In this document: positions 25,925 through 34,041 of the stretch, one piece after another
Layout of the letters: the number at the start of each line of letters is the position of its first letter
Numbering within the stretch: position 1 is the stretch's first letter
NCBI RefSeq assembly: GCF_047946665.1
Contig: NZ_CP172312.1
Location: 1,054,001 to 1,118,000 of the forward strand
Length of the DNA stretch: 64,000 nucleotides
Direction: 5' to 3'
From: Allohahella sp002354735
GTDB taxonomy: Bacteria; Pseudomonadota; Gammaproteobacteria; Pseudomonadales; Oleiphilaceae
Notes under the pieces: generated by a model
The model's input: only the letters and a program-made list of their open reading frames with translations
The model's database searches: none
Told to the model about the DNA's origin: nothing
Position numbers and translations under genes: made by a program

Positions 25925-28119
25925 CAGCTCAGGCCTTTTTCTGACCGGGTAGCCTGAACCGCGGTGAGCGCTATGGTGAACACGATGTCGTCTACCAGTG
26001 CGCCGCGGCTTAGATCGTTTACCGGCTTCTTCAGACCTTGGAGCATCGGACCAACACTCACCACGTTCGCACTTCGCTGCACAGCCTTATAGGTGGTGTT
26101 GCCGGTATTGAGGTCCGGAAAGACGAATACCGTGGCCTTTCCGGCAACCTTGCTATCCGGCGCCTTCTTGCGAGCCACACTGTCGACGGCCGCGGCATCG
26201 TATTGCAGCGGTCCATCGAGCAGCAGGTCAGGGCGCATTGCTTTGGCGAGCTCCGTAGCCTTCTTCACCTTATCAACGTCTGATCCTGTTCCCGAGGTGC
26301 CGGTACTGTAGCTGAGCATCGCTACTGCAGGCTCTATGCCGAACAATTCGGCAGATTCGGCGCACTGAATGGCAATGTCGGCCAGCTCCTCACTATTGGG
26401 GTCGGGGTTGATGGCGCAGTCACCATAGACGACGACCTGTTCCGGCAAGCACATGAAAAACACCGATGAGACGATCTTGCAGTCGGCCCGGGCCTTGATG
26501 AGCTGCAGGGCAGGGCGAACTGTATTCGCTGTTGTATGCACAGCGCCAGATACCAGGCCGTCGACTTCATCCAGGACCAGCATCATCGTGCCGAGTACTA
26601 CGTTGTCGTCGAGCTGAGCCTCTGCCATCTGCGAGGTCAGACCCTTGTGCTTGCGCTGTTCCACCATCGGCGCGATGTACCGGCCGCGGATTTCGTCCGG
26701 GTCCATAATCTCGACGCCATGCGAAAGGTCAACGCCCTGCGCATTGGCTACATTGAGGATCTCGTCACGCTTGCCGAGGAGTATACAATGGGCGATGCCA
26801 CGCTCTTCACAGATTGCCGCAGCCTTGATCGTTCTTGGCTCATTGCCCTCTGGCAGCACGATGGTTTTACCGGCCTCCCTGGCGCGTCGGGTGAGCTGAT
26901 AGCGGAAGGCTGCAGGTGACAGGCGGAGCTTGCGGGGCAGGTCGATCCGCCCGCGCAGCCACTCAACGTCTATATGCTGAGCTACGGCTGAGACCACGGC
27001 TTCTATCCGGTCGTGATCGTCTATTGGCACTTCCTTGTTCATATTCGCGAGCAGCTGGGCCGCTGCGTAGGTGTCGATGTCAGTGCAGAGGACTGGCAGG
27101 CCTGCGTCAAAGGCAGGTTTGCAGAGTGCCAATGTGGCATCACTCGGACGTAAGCCGCTGGTGAGCAGCAGGCCCGCAAGGGGCACCCCTGACACGGATG
27201 CGAAGGCCGCAGCGACGACCACATCTTCCCGATCGCCCGGGGTCACGATCAGGCGACCCGGACGCAGGCCTGCGACCAGGTTAGGCAGAGTACGGGCACA
27301 CACGGAAACCGCCGTGAGACGGCGTTGGCGTGACTGACCCTCGTTGAGCCAGCTGGCCGGCAGAGCATCATTGAGATCCGATACCCTCGGTGCAAGCAGC
27401 TGCTCATTCTGTGGAATTTGCGCAATAAGATGGAAGCGATCACTAAAGGTTTGCTCCACATCATTGCCGATAAGTGAGTTCTCGGCGCCTGTTTCGCCTG
27501 GTTCCGACAGGGGAACCTTGTTCAGTATGCAACCAATCACATCAGGGTCGGCAGGATCTGAAAAAAGTCTTGCCGCCAGATGCAGGTATTCCTTCAGCTC
27601 AGACGCGGAACGACCATCCGGTGTGCCTACGAGAATCACATCTGCATCGAGATTACGCGCGACTTCCACGTTAATCCGCGCTGAATAATCATCACCTGGT
27701 GCAGTAACGAGACCTTCGACGACTACGACGTCGAGATCGTCCGGCATCTTGTGATAAAGCGCGAGCATTTCCTCCATCAGCGAAGCGGTCTGCTGGCGGC
27801 TCGTCATGCTAATGGCGTGACGCAGCGGCATCGGCTCCGGAACCGTAAGGCCCAGGTTCTGGCGCGAGAAGATGAGCGAGCGGTCTACGCTGCCAGCCAT
27901 GTCCTCGTCGGTGCTGGCGCTTTCATCGCTTATGCCAGGCTTCGTTAGCTCGACATCAGAACGTCGTCTCTTGCCCTGTGGTCTCAGGTTGTCCTGCGAG
28001 AAGGGCTTGAAGAAGCCGACCCTGACGCCGATGCTGTCAAAGGCGCGCAGCATGCCGAGGCAGACTGAGGTGAGGCCGACGTGTTGAGTGACTGGGGCGA
28101 TAAAAAATACTTTGGCCAT
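25924..28119 (-). CDS. pta: Phosphate acetyltransferase, long form
   Basis: Pta interconverts acetyl-CoA and acetyl phosphate. The 731-residue protein is the long enterobacterial type. The N-terminal P-loop-like domain starts MAKVFFIAPVTQHVGLTSVC, a central DRTGG domain covers about residues 220-340, and the catalytic PTA/PTB domain begins near RYQLTRRAREAGKTIVLPEG and ends KPVNDLSRGALVDDIVFTIA. The frame extends to 28236 but homology starts at the ATG at 28119. It lies downstream of ackA, the usual partner, with a 70-nt gap. Confidence 0.95.
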   Translation of the reverse strand: MAKVFFIAPVTQHVGLTSVCLGMLRAFDSIGVRVGFFKPFSQDNLRPQGKRRRSDVELTKPGISDESASTDEDMAGSVDRSLIFSRQNLGLTVPEPMPLRHAISMTSRQQTASLMEEMLALYHKMPDDLDVVVVEGLVTAPGDDYSARINVEVARNLDADVILVGTPDGRSASELKEYLHLAARLFSDPADPDVIGCILNKVPLSEPGETGAENSLIGNDVEQTFSDRFHLIAQIPQNEQLLAPRVSDLNDALPASWLNEGQSRQRRLTAVSVCARTLPNLVAGLRPGRLIVTPGDREDVVVAAAFASVSGVPLAGLLLTSGLRPSDATLALCKPAFDAGLPVLCTDIDTYAAAQLLANMNKEVPIDDHDRIEAVVSAVAQHIDVEWLRGRIDLPRKLRLSPAAFRYQLTRRAREAGKTIVLPEGNEPRTIKAAAICEERGIAHCILLGKRDEILNVANAQGVDLSHGVEIMDPDEIRGRYIAPMVEQRKHKGLTSQMAEAQLDDNVVLGTMMLVLDEVDGLVSGAVHTTANTVRPALQLIKARADCKIVSSVFFMCLPEQVVVYGDCAINPDPNSEELADIAIQCAESAELFGIEPAVAMLSYSTGTSGTGSDVDKVKKATELAKAMRPDLLLDGPLQYDAAAVDSVARKKAPDSKVAGKATVFVFPDLNTGNTTYKAVQRSANVVSVGPMLQGLKKPVNDLSRGALVDDIVFTIALTAVQATRSEKGLS

Positions 28120-28189
28120 AGACTGCAATATCCCTGTCTGAAAATATTCTGTGCGGTCAGACCGCCATGCTGGCTTTGATGAAGCTGAA

Positions 28190-29404
28190 TCAACCGCCTC
28201 GTGCGGTCTCGAGAAGACGCCTTGCATCCTGGGCAATCATCAGCTCTTCGTTGGTACGAATCGCCAATACGCGTGTGCCTGTCGAGCGATTGATGCACAA
28301 GACCCCGACATCTTCGGGTATGGCTTGCGCGTTGGCCGCATCATCGAAATCGAGTCCGAAGGCGCCAAGCTCAGCGACGATCTGGGCACGGATGCCCCTG
28401 GCATGCTCGCCGATGCCGCCGGTAAATATGACTGCGTGCGGTCCCTTTACGACTGCCCAGTAGCTGGCGATCGTTTTCGCGACCTGATAGCAGAATACAT
28501 CAATCGCCAACCTCGCGTCCTCATTGCCCGCATCGGCCGCGCCGGTCAAGGTGCGCATATCGTTACTGAGCCCTGAAAGCCCAAGCAGGCCACTTTCGCG
28601 GTTGAGCATCTGGTCAAGTGCCTGAGGGCTCATGTCCATGCGACGGAGCAGATGTAGCATCAGGCCGGGGTCGACGCTACCACTCCTGGTGCCCATCGGC
28701 ACGCCTTCGAGGGGTGTCAGGCCCATGCTGGTATCTACTGACTGACCGGCGGCGATGGCGCATACGGAGCAACCATTGCCAAGATGGGCGGAAATCAGAT
28801 TGGTCGCTGACAGATCACGATCCAGCCAGGCAGCAGCCTTGGCGGCGACGAAGCGGTGGCTAGTGCCATGGAAACCGTAACGGCGTAGTGCCGATTCGGT
28901 GTACAGCCGAGCGGGGACCGCGTAGCGATAGGCTTTCTCTGGCAGTGTTTGATGAAAGGCGGTGTCAAATACGGCGACCTGTGGACGTTCCGGCAGCAAT
29001 TCGGCCACCTGTCGAATACCCATGAGATTGGCGGGGTTGTGCAGCGGTGCGAGCGATTCGCAGGCTTCGATCTGAGAGCGTACCGTGTCGTCTATAAGGG
29101 CTGAATCGGAAAAATGCTCGCCACCGTGCACCACACGGTGGCCCACCACGGCAATGCGTGAGCGCTGAAAATCGTGCTCGGTCAGCAAGTCCATGAACGC
29201 GCGCAACACCGCACTGTGGTCGCCGCCGGGCAATTTGCTGGTGGCACTGAAGTGGCCCTTTACCGTCAAGCGCGCCTCTGAGCTGGCCAGTGCTTCACCG
29301 AGTGCGCTAAGTATTTCTCTATCTTCTGTGGCATCGAACAGTGCCAGTTTGATTGATGAGCTCCCACAATTCACGACCAGGATGAGCTCGCTCCCTTCAA
29401 CCAC
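28190..29404 (-). CDS. ackA: Acetate kinase
   Basis: AckA makes ATP and acetate from acetyl phosphate. The 404-residue protein has the ASKHA signatures LVVNCGSSSIKLALF, GHRVVHGGEHF, FDTAFHQTLP, FHGTSHRFV, AHLGNGCSVCAI and FTGGIGEHARGIR. The GTG at 29404 has GGAG 8 nt upstream; a TTG at 29407 is an alternative. The start overlaps the end of the upstream GGDEF-EAL gene by 8 nt, so the three minus-strand genes may form one transcript. Confidence 0.95.
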   Translation of the reverse strand: MVEGSELILVVNCGSSSIKLALFDATEDREILSALGEALASSEARLTVKGHFSATSKLPGGDHSAVLRAFMDLLTEHDFQRSRIAVVGHRVVHGGEHFSDSALIDDTVRSQIEACESLAPLHNPANLMGIRQVAELLPERPQVAVFDTAFHQTLPEKAYRYAVPARLYTESALRRYGFHGTSHRFVAAKAAAWLDRDLSATNLISAHLGNGCSVCAIAAGQSVDTSMGLTPLEGVPMGTRSGSVDPGLMLHLLRRMDMSPQALDQMLNRESGLLGLSGLSNDMRTLTGAADAGNEDARLAIDVFCYQVAKTIASYWAVVKGPHAVIFTGGIGEHARGIRAQIVAELGAFGLDFDDAANAQAIPEDVGVLCINRSTGTRVLAIRTNEELMIAQDARRLLETARGG

Positions 29405-31817
29405 CAATCACACTCCTTTTTTGAGACTGCTTGAGCAGTGCCTCGAACGCATCCACAGCAACCGGTTTGCTGAAATAATAGCCCTGGGCAAAGTCACAGT
29501 CGCGTTTTGACAGAAATTCATGCTGGCCGGCTTCTTCGACGCCTTCGGCAATGACCAGCAGGCCGAGACTATGCGCCATTGTGATGATCGCAGTCACGAG
29601 TGCGGCATCCTCTTCCTCTTTCAGCACATCGTTCACGAACGATCGGTCTATCTTGAGCGTGTCGAATGGGTAGCTCTTGAGGTAGCTCAAGGCCGAATAG
29701 CCGGTGCCGAAGTCGTCCACCGAGAGCTTGATACCCTGCTCATCGAGCCCTTGCAGAATCCGATTGGTTTCGAGCGTATTGTCCAGCAGCAGGCGCTCAG
29801 TGATCTCCAGCTCCAGCGAGGTGCCCGCAAGGCCGCTCTGGCTAAGAATATCGCGTACCTGTTCGACAAATGAAAAATCCTTGAACTGGCGGGGTGAGAC
29901 GTTAATCGCAATCCAGAAGTTCTCGCCATAGCGTTTCTGCCAGATACGTGTCTGATGGCAGGCCTGCTGCAGCACCCATTCGCCTATGGGAATGATCAGG
30001 CCGGTTTCTTCTGCCAGTGGGATGAACTTATCGGGCACTACGAAGCCCAACTCCGGGCTGTTCCAGCGCAACAAGGCTTCAGCGCCAATAATTTCACAGG
30101 TCTTGGTGTTGACGATTGGCTGGTAGTGCAGGACGAGTTCATTGCGCTCCACCGCCTTGCGCAGCAGGGTTTCAGTGCGCAGACGCTCTCTCGTGTGCAC
30201 ATTCAGATCAGCGGTATAGCGGTAGAATGCGCTCTTGCCCTGGCGTTTGGCCTTGTACATCGCCGAATCTGCCTGCTGCATGAGAGTGCTGCTGGTATCA
30301 CCATCATCAGGGTAGACTGCGATACCGATACTGGCGGTGACAAAGAACTCCTGGCCGCCAAGCATGATTGGCACGGTAAGGGCGTCGAGCACACGCTGGG
30401 CAATGTCACTCGCAATGTCGGCAGTTTCCAGTTCAGGCAGAATGGCAAGGAATTCGTCGCCACCCAGGCGCGAGAGTGTGCTCGAATCCCGCACCACATG
30501 GGCAATTCTCTGCGCCACTTCAATAAGCAAGCGGTCACCCGCATCGTGTCCGAGCGTATCGTTGACGTGCTTGAAGTTGTCCAGATCGATGAACAGGACG
30601 CCGATATGATTGGCGGAGCGTTTTGCCTGGGCTAGAGCCAGTTTGAGTCGATCGATGGCCAGCATACGGTTCGGCAGGCTGGTCAACATGTCGTAGTTCG
30701 CCTGACGCAGCAGCTGCTCCTCATAGCGCTTGCGCAGACTGATATCTTCGCCAAGGATAAGAAACTGCGAAATAGCCCCGTCTTCATCACGAATAGGTGT
30801 AATGACGACCTGCTCCCAGAATCGTTCGCCACCCTGCTTGGTGTTACGAAGCTCTCCCTGCCAGATACCGGCACGCTCCACCTGGGTCTGAATGTTTTCC
30901 CACAGACTGTCGTTCTCGCGACTGTCACCACTGAGCAGGGTGATTTCCTTGGGATGCTTGTTCAGCACGTCGACCACGCGCTTGCCGGTCATGTTAATGA
31001 ATTTGTTATTGGCGAAGCGGATCTGCCAGCGGTCGTTGCAGATCAGAACAGAGGAGGGGCTCTGCTCAATAGCCAATGACAGCTTGCGAATCTCGGCGCT
31101 GTCGTGCTTGCGCTGCTCCAGATCCTTCAGCAGGCGCTCGCGCATCTCATTGATAGCGTCGGTGACCTGTTGGAGCTCATCCTTGGTTCGACCGCGTTGC
31201 GGCGCCCGGTCCAATACCAGCGGAACCGACATGCTGTCCAGGTTCAGGCTTCGGGCGTAGTGTGCCATGCGGCTGAGATGTCTCGTGACCAAGGCCCGGA
31301 ATATGAGAAATATCAACAGACACAGGCCGAACGTTTTCAGTGTCTGAATGCCGATGATAACCAGCAGTTGATCGCCGAGTCGGGCGCGTATGCCATCGAG
31401 CGTGGCAAAGACTTTCAGGACACCGAGTTCATAAACCTCGTCAGTTTCATAGCTGAGTTTGAACTGCCTTGAGATTATGTTCGCATTACTGGCTATTTCG
31501 CCGACACTACGGGCTTCATCCGGGAATGTGAGCAGTTCTATCCGGACGATGTCCTCGAGGTTCAGTATGCCGCGGAGCTGGACTTCCAGCAGCTTTTCAT
31601 CGAGCGACCATAGACTGCGGGCAAGGGGCTTCTGATAGGACGCCTCGATGAGCTTGAGGCGGCTGTTGATTTCGGCGACTTCCCTTCGATAGTCGGTCAT
31701 AACCTGGATGCCGATGGCGACCAGCGCGAACACCGTGCTGCACACCGTAATCCAGAGAATCATCTTCATCGTCAGCGGCGACTTTGACGACAGGGCTGAG
31801 GGCAGGCGCAGAGTCAT
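29397..31817 (-). CDS. Membrane PAS-GGDEF-EAL cyclic-di-GMP protein
   Basis: An 806-residue signalling protein. An N-terminal helix (ILWITVCSTVFALVAIGIQVM), a periplasmic sensor region of about 110 residues and a second helix (IGIQTLKTFGLCLLIFLIF) are followed by a HAMP-like linker. A PAS domain covers roughly residues 240-365. The cyclase domain keeps an intact GGDEF at 452-456. The phosphodiesterase domain has an intact EAL at 580-582 and DDFGTGYSALSYLK. The inhibitory RxxD site before GGDEF reads RDSS, so product inhibition may be lost. Its ligand is unknown. It overlaps ackA, hinting at a link with acetate metabolism. Confidence 0.92.
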   Translation of the reverse strand: MTLRLPSALSSKSPLTMKMILWITVCSTVFALVAIGIQVMTDYRREVAEINSRLKLIEASYQKPLARSLWSLDEKLLEVQLRGILNLEDIVRIELLTFPDEARSVGEIASNANIISRQFKLSYETDEVYELGVLKVFATLDGIRARLGDQLLVIIGIQTLKTFGLCLLIFLIFRALVTRHLSRMAHYARSLNLDSMSVPLVLDRAPQRGRTKDELQQVTDAINEMRERLLKDLEQRKHDSAEIRKLSLAIEQSPSSVLICNDRWQIRFANNKFINMTGKRVVDVLNKHPKEITLLSGDSRENDSLWENIQTQVERAGIWQGELRNTKQGGERFWEQVVITPIRDEDGAISQFLILGEDISLRKRYEEQLLRQANYDMLTSLPNRMLAIDRLKLALAQAKRSANHIGVLFIDLDNFKHVNDTLGHDAGDRLLIEVAQRIAHVVRDSSTLSRLGGDEFLAILPELETADIASDIAQRVLDALTVPIMLGGQEFFVTASIGIAVYPDDGDTSSTLMQQADSAMYKAKRQGKSAFYRYTADLNVHTRERLRTETLLRKAVERNELVLHYQPIVNTKTCEIIGAEALLRWNSPELGFVVPDKFIPLAEETGLIIPIGEWVLQQACHQTRIWQKRYGENFWIAINVSPRQFKDFSFVEQVRDILSQSGLAGTSLELEITERLLLDNTLETNRILQGLDEQGIKLSVDDFGTGYSALSYLKSYPFDTLKIDRSFVNDVLKEEEDAALVTAIITMAHSLGLLVIAEGVEEAGQHEFLSKRDCDFAQGYYFSKPVAVDAFEALLKQSQKRSVIGG

Positions 31818-32017
31818 GCCTGGACCTGACGTCCATAGGTCGCAATGCGACTACCGCCGCTGACAGCTGAGCACAAGGCTGCAGGCGTAATGTCAGTGAC
31901 GTCAAACAGGATGGTATCGATAATCCACACCGGCTATTCAGCTGAGTTCCATCCTTCAGTGTAGATGATTTCACCGGGATGGCACGTAGGAGCCGGTTGC
32001 TTGCAAACCAGCTCGTT

Positions 32018-32461
32018 TCAGAGTTGCAGGCGTCCAGCATTCATCTGCAGTATGCGCTCGCCAATGCCACTCACATTGAGCAGTTCTTCCACAGCCAGGA
32101 AAGGCCCATTAGCCGCTCTGAATTCCACGATGGCCTTGGCCTTGCTGGGGCCAATCCCTTTCATGGCTTCTGCCAATCCTGCCGCATCGAGCTGGTTGAT
32201 AGCAATGGGCAATTCATTTCTTTGGGATACATTTTTTGTCTTGCCGCCGGTGACGACGGGTGCAACTTGCGGTGAAGCTGCGGTACTTAAGGTCAGAGGC
32301 ACGGCCCGTTGCCTCAGTGTGTCTGCGGAGACGACAGCGGCCTGACTGGCTATTTTGAGGCCATTAGCTGATTCTGCACGGACCACGCTGTTGAGATTTA
32401 AGATCATGAGTACGATAAACAGGATGCAGAGCGTGCCGTACCTGGAAGTAAGCGTCTTCAT
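32018..32461 (-). CDS. ComEA-like helix-hairpin-helix secreted protein
   Basis: A 147-residue protein with an N-terminal signal (GTLCILFIVLMILNLNSVVRA) and a C-terminal tandem helix-hairpin-helix domain (INQLDAAGLAEAMKGIGPSK, then VEELLNVSGIGERILQMNAG). This is the ComEA pattern: a periplasmic DNA-binding protein used in natural transformation, though some members have other roles. No other com genes are nearby. The gene diverges from the lipase-chaperone gene across a 300-nt region. Confidence 0.85.
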   Translation of the reverse strand: MKTLTSRYGTLCILFIVLMILNLNSVVRAESANGLKIASQAAVVSADTLRQRAVPLTLSTAASPQVAPVVTGGKTKNVSQRNELPIAINQLDAAGLAEAMKGIGPSKAKAIVEFRAANGPFLAVEELLNVSGIGERILQMNAGRLQL

Positions 32462-32551
32462 TTAACCACCATCCTTGGCGACTTGAACCGGTCCCCATGA
32501 CCGGCTGACGCGCCAAGCTTACGCGGTATGACTGTGAGTGGATGTCAGCCT

Positions 32552-32587
32552 TTGCTTACATTTCTCGTAAGCTGTTGCTTACATTTC
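32552..32587. promoter_or_regulatory. Tandem 13-bp direct repeat in the comEA-like/lipase-chaperone intergenic region
   Basis: TTGCTTACATTTC occurs at 32552-32564 and 32575-32587, a 23-bp period, close to two helical turns. GCTTAC and GTAAGC (32555-32560, 32567-32572) also form an inverted repeat. It looks like a regulator-binding array. Confidence 0.45.
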
Positions 32588-32604
32588 GCCGACGACATTT
32601 GCCT

Positions 32605-32620
32605 TGTGATGCCTGTCACA
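32605..32620. promoter_or_regulatory. CRP/Vfr-type binding site
   Basis: TGTGA-TGCCTG-TCACA matches the TGTGA-N6-TCACA core exactly. It lies between the divergent comEA-like gene (start 32461) and the lipase chaperone (start 32762). The rest of 32462-32761 shows no gene; a TTCAATGTT repeat occurs twice downstream of the palindrome. Confidence 0.55.
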
Positions 32621-32761
32621 GTTCAATGTTTCATGGCCAGTACTGGGGAGAATTCAATGTTCTGGGCCAGTGCTTCACCCGTTTGGGTAGTTGAGTACAG
32701 AGGCCATTGTGGCAATCCTGAAGCTCATAACAATAAAGCGGTACTGACATGAGGCCTTGCC

Positions 32762-33940
32762 ATGCGTAATCGACGAATAGATCCCAATTCTACTGGCAGT
32801 ACGTCCACTTCGCGGACTGTGCTGGTAATTGCGCTGATCTTCGTGCTCACCATTGCCTTACTGATCGCTGCCGGTGCGCTCGGGCTGCTCGATCGCGGGC
32901 AGAGTACCGATCGTATCAGTGCAGCTGACGCTTCTCCGACAGATCCTGCTGCTGCCACCGCGCCTGTTCCGACGCCGGACCCAGCCCCAGCACCGGTTGC
33001 GGCCGCAGTCGATTCAACACCGGAACCTGAAGCCTGGGATGGTGCCGCATTTGCCCCATCGCTGGCTGGCACCGATATCGATGGCAAGCTCGAAGCCGAC
33101 GAGCAGGGCTATCTCAAAGTGTCCATCGACGTGAAAGACTTTTTCGACTATTTCCTTGGTGCCGTCGGCGAGCGCAGCGTTGAAGATGTCATGGCCATGT
33201 TGCACCAGCAGATCGACCAGCGTCTGCCACCCGAGGCAGCTGCTCAGGCTCGCATGATGCTGGAGAACTATGTCGGCTATCAGCATGCCATGGCCGATAT
33301 GATGGGCCAGCCGATGGCCGCGCAAGACCAGTCCAATATGCAGCAGACATACGATTACTATGCCCAGACCATGGAGCAGACCTTCGAGCAGCTCAAGGCG
33401 CTGCGCCGGCAGTACTTCGGTCCGCAGGAAGTGGATGCGTTTTTCAGTCTTGAAGAGGCCTACGGCGAATACGCACTCACAGCGATGAAGCTGAATGCTG
33501 ATGAGTCGCTCACCCCTCAGGCACGCGAAGCTGCTTTAAAGGAAGCTGAGCGCATTCTGCCGGCGCAGATGATCGAGGCTGAAAAGCAGGCTCGAAAGCA
33601 GGTCGCGCTCTCCGATGCGACGGTAGAGCTGTTCGAGCAGGGGCGCTCGCCGGAGGAAATCAAGTCGATTCTGGCGCAACGTTACCCCGACCAGTACGAT
33701 GCAAAAGCCACCGATAGTGTCGTTAGTCACCTTGCCAGAGAGGCTGCCTTCGAGCAGCGCATGCAAGGCTATCTTGAGCAGAAGGCGGCACTGTTGGCCG
33801 ATGGTATATCCGAAGCGGACGCCAGCGCGGCTATCGCAGCCTTGCAGGCAAGAACTTTCGATGAAGCTGAGCTGGCCAGGGTGGCTGCTGAGGAAGCCAT
33901 TGCGCGAAAGACGGCGCAGGCGAGCATCACGGCTCCCTGA
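32762..33940 (+). CDS. Lipase-specific chaperone (LifO family)
   Basis: A membrane-anchored foldase that helps secreted lipases fold in the periplasm before type II secretion. The 392-residue protein has an N-terminal anchor (VLVIALIFVLTIALLIAAGALGLL), an Ala/Pro/Thr-rich linker (about residues 55-95), then the family signature SLAGTDIDGKLEADEQGYL and FFDYFLGAVGE followed by a long helical domain. TGAGG lies 7 nt before the ATG. The cognate lipase gene, normally just upstream, is missing here, so it must act on a lipase encoded elsewhere or be an orphan. Confidence 0.88.
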   Translation: MRNRRIDPNSTGSTSTSRTVLVIALIFVLTIALLIAAGALGLLDRGQSTDRISAADASPTDPAAATAPVPTPDPAPAPVAAAVDSTPEPEAWDGAAFAPSLAGTDIDGKLEADEQGYLKVSIDVKDFFDYFLGAVGERSVEDVMAMLHQQIDQRLPPEAAAQARMMLENYVGYQHAMADMMGQPMAAQDQSNMQQTYDYYAQTMEQTFEQLKALRRQYFGPQEVDAFFSLEEAYGEYALTAMKLNADESLTPQAREAALKEAERILPAQMIEAEKQARKQVALSDATVELFEQGRSPEEIKSILAQRYPDQYDAKATDSVVSHLAREAAFEQRMQGYLEQKAALLADGISEADASAAIAALQARTFDEAELARVAAEEAIARKTAQASITAP

Positions 33941-34041
33941 GCATCGGCCATTTGCCCCGAAAGCGCGCTATGGCGCAGCTTAGGGGTTGTATGGATCCCT
34001 GAGTGTGAGACACTGGCTTTTTAAGCCCTGGATTGCTTTCT

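Noticed and set aside
31597..32040. Minus-strand frame between the GGDEF-EAL and ComEA-like genes
   Set aside because: It overlaps the start of the GGDEF-EAL gene in another frame and has no recognisable domain or ribosome site.
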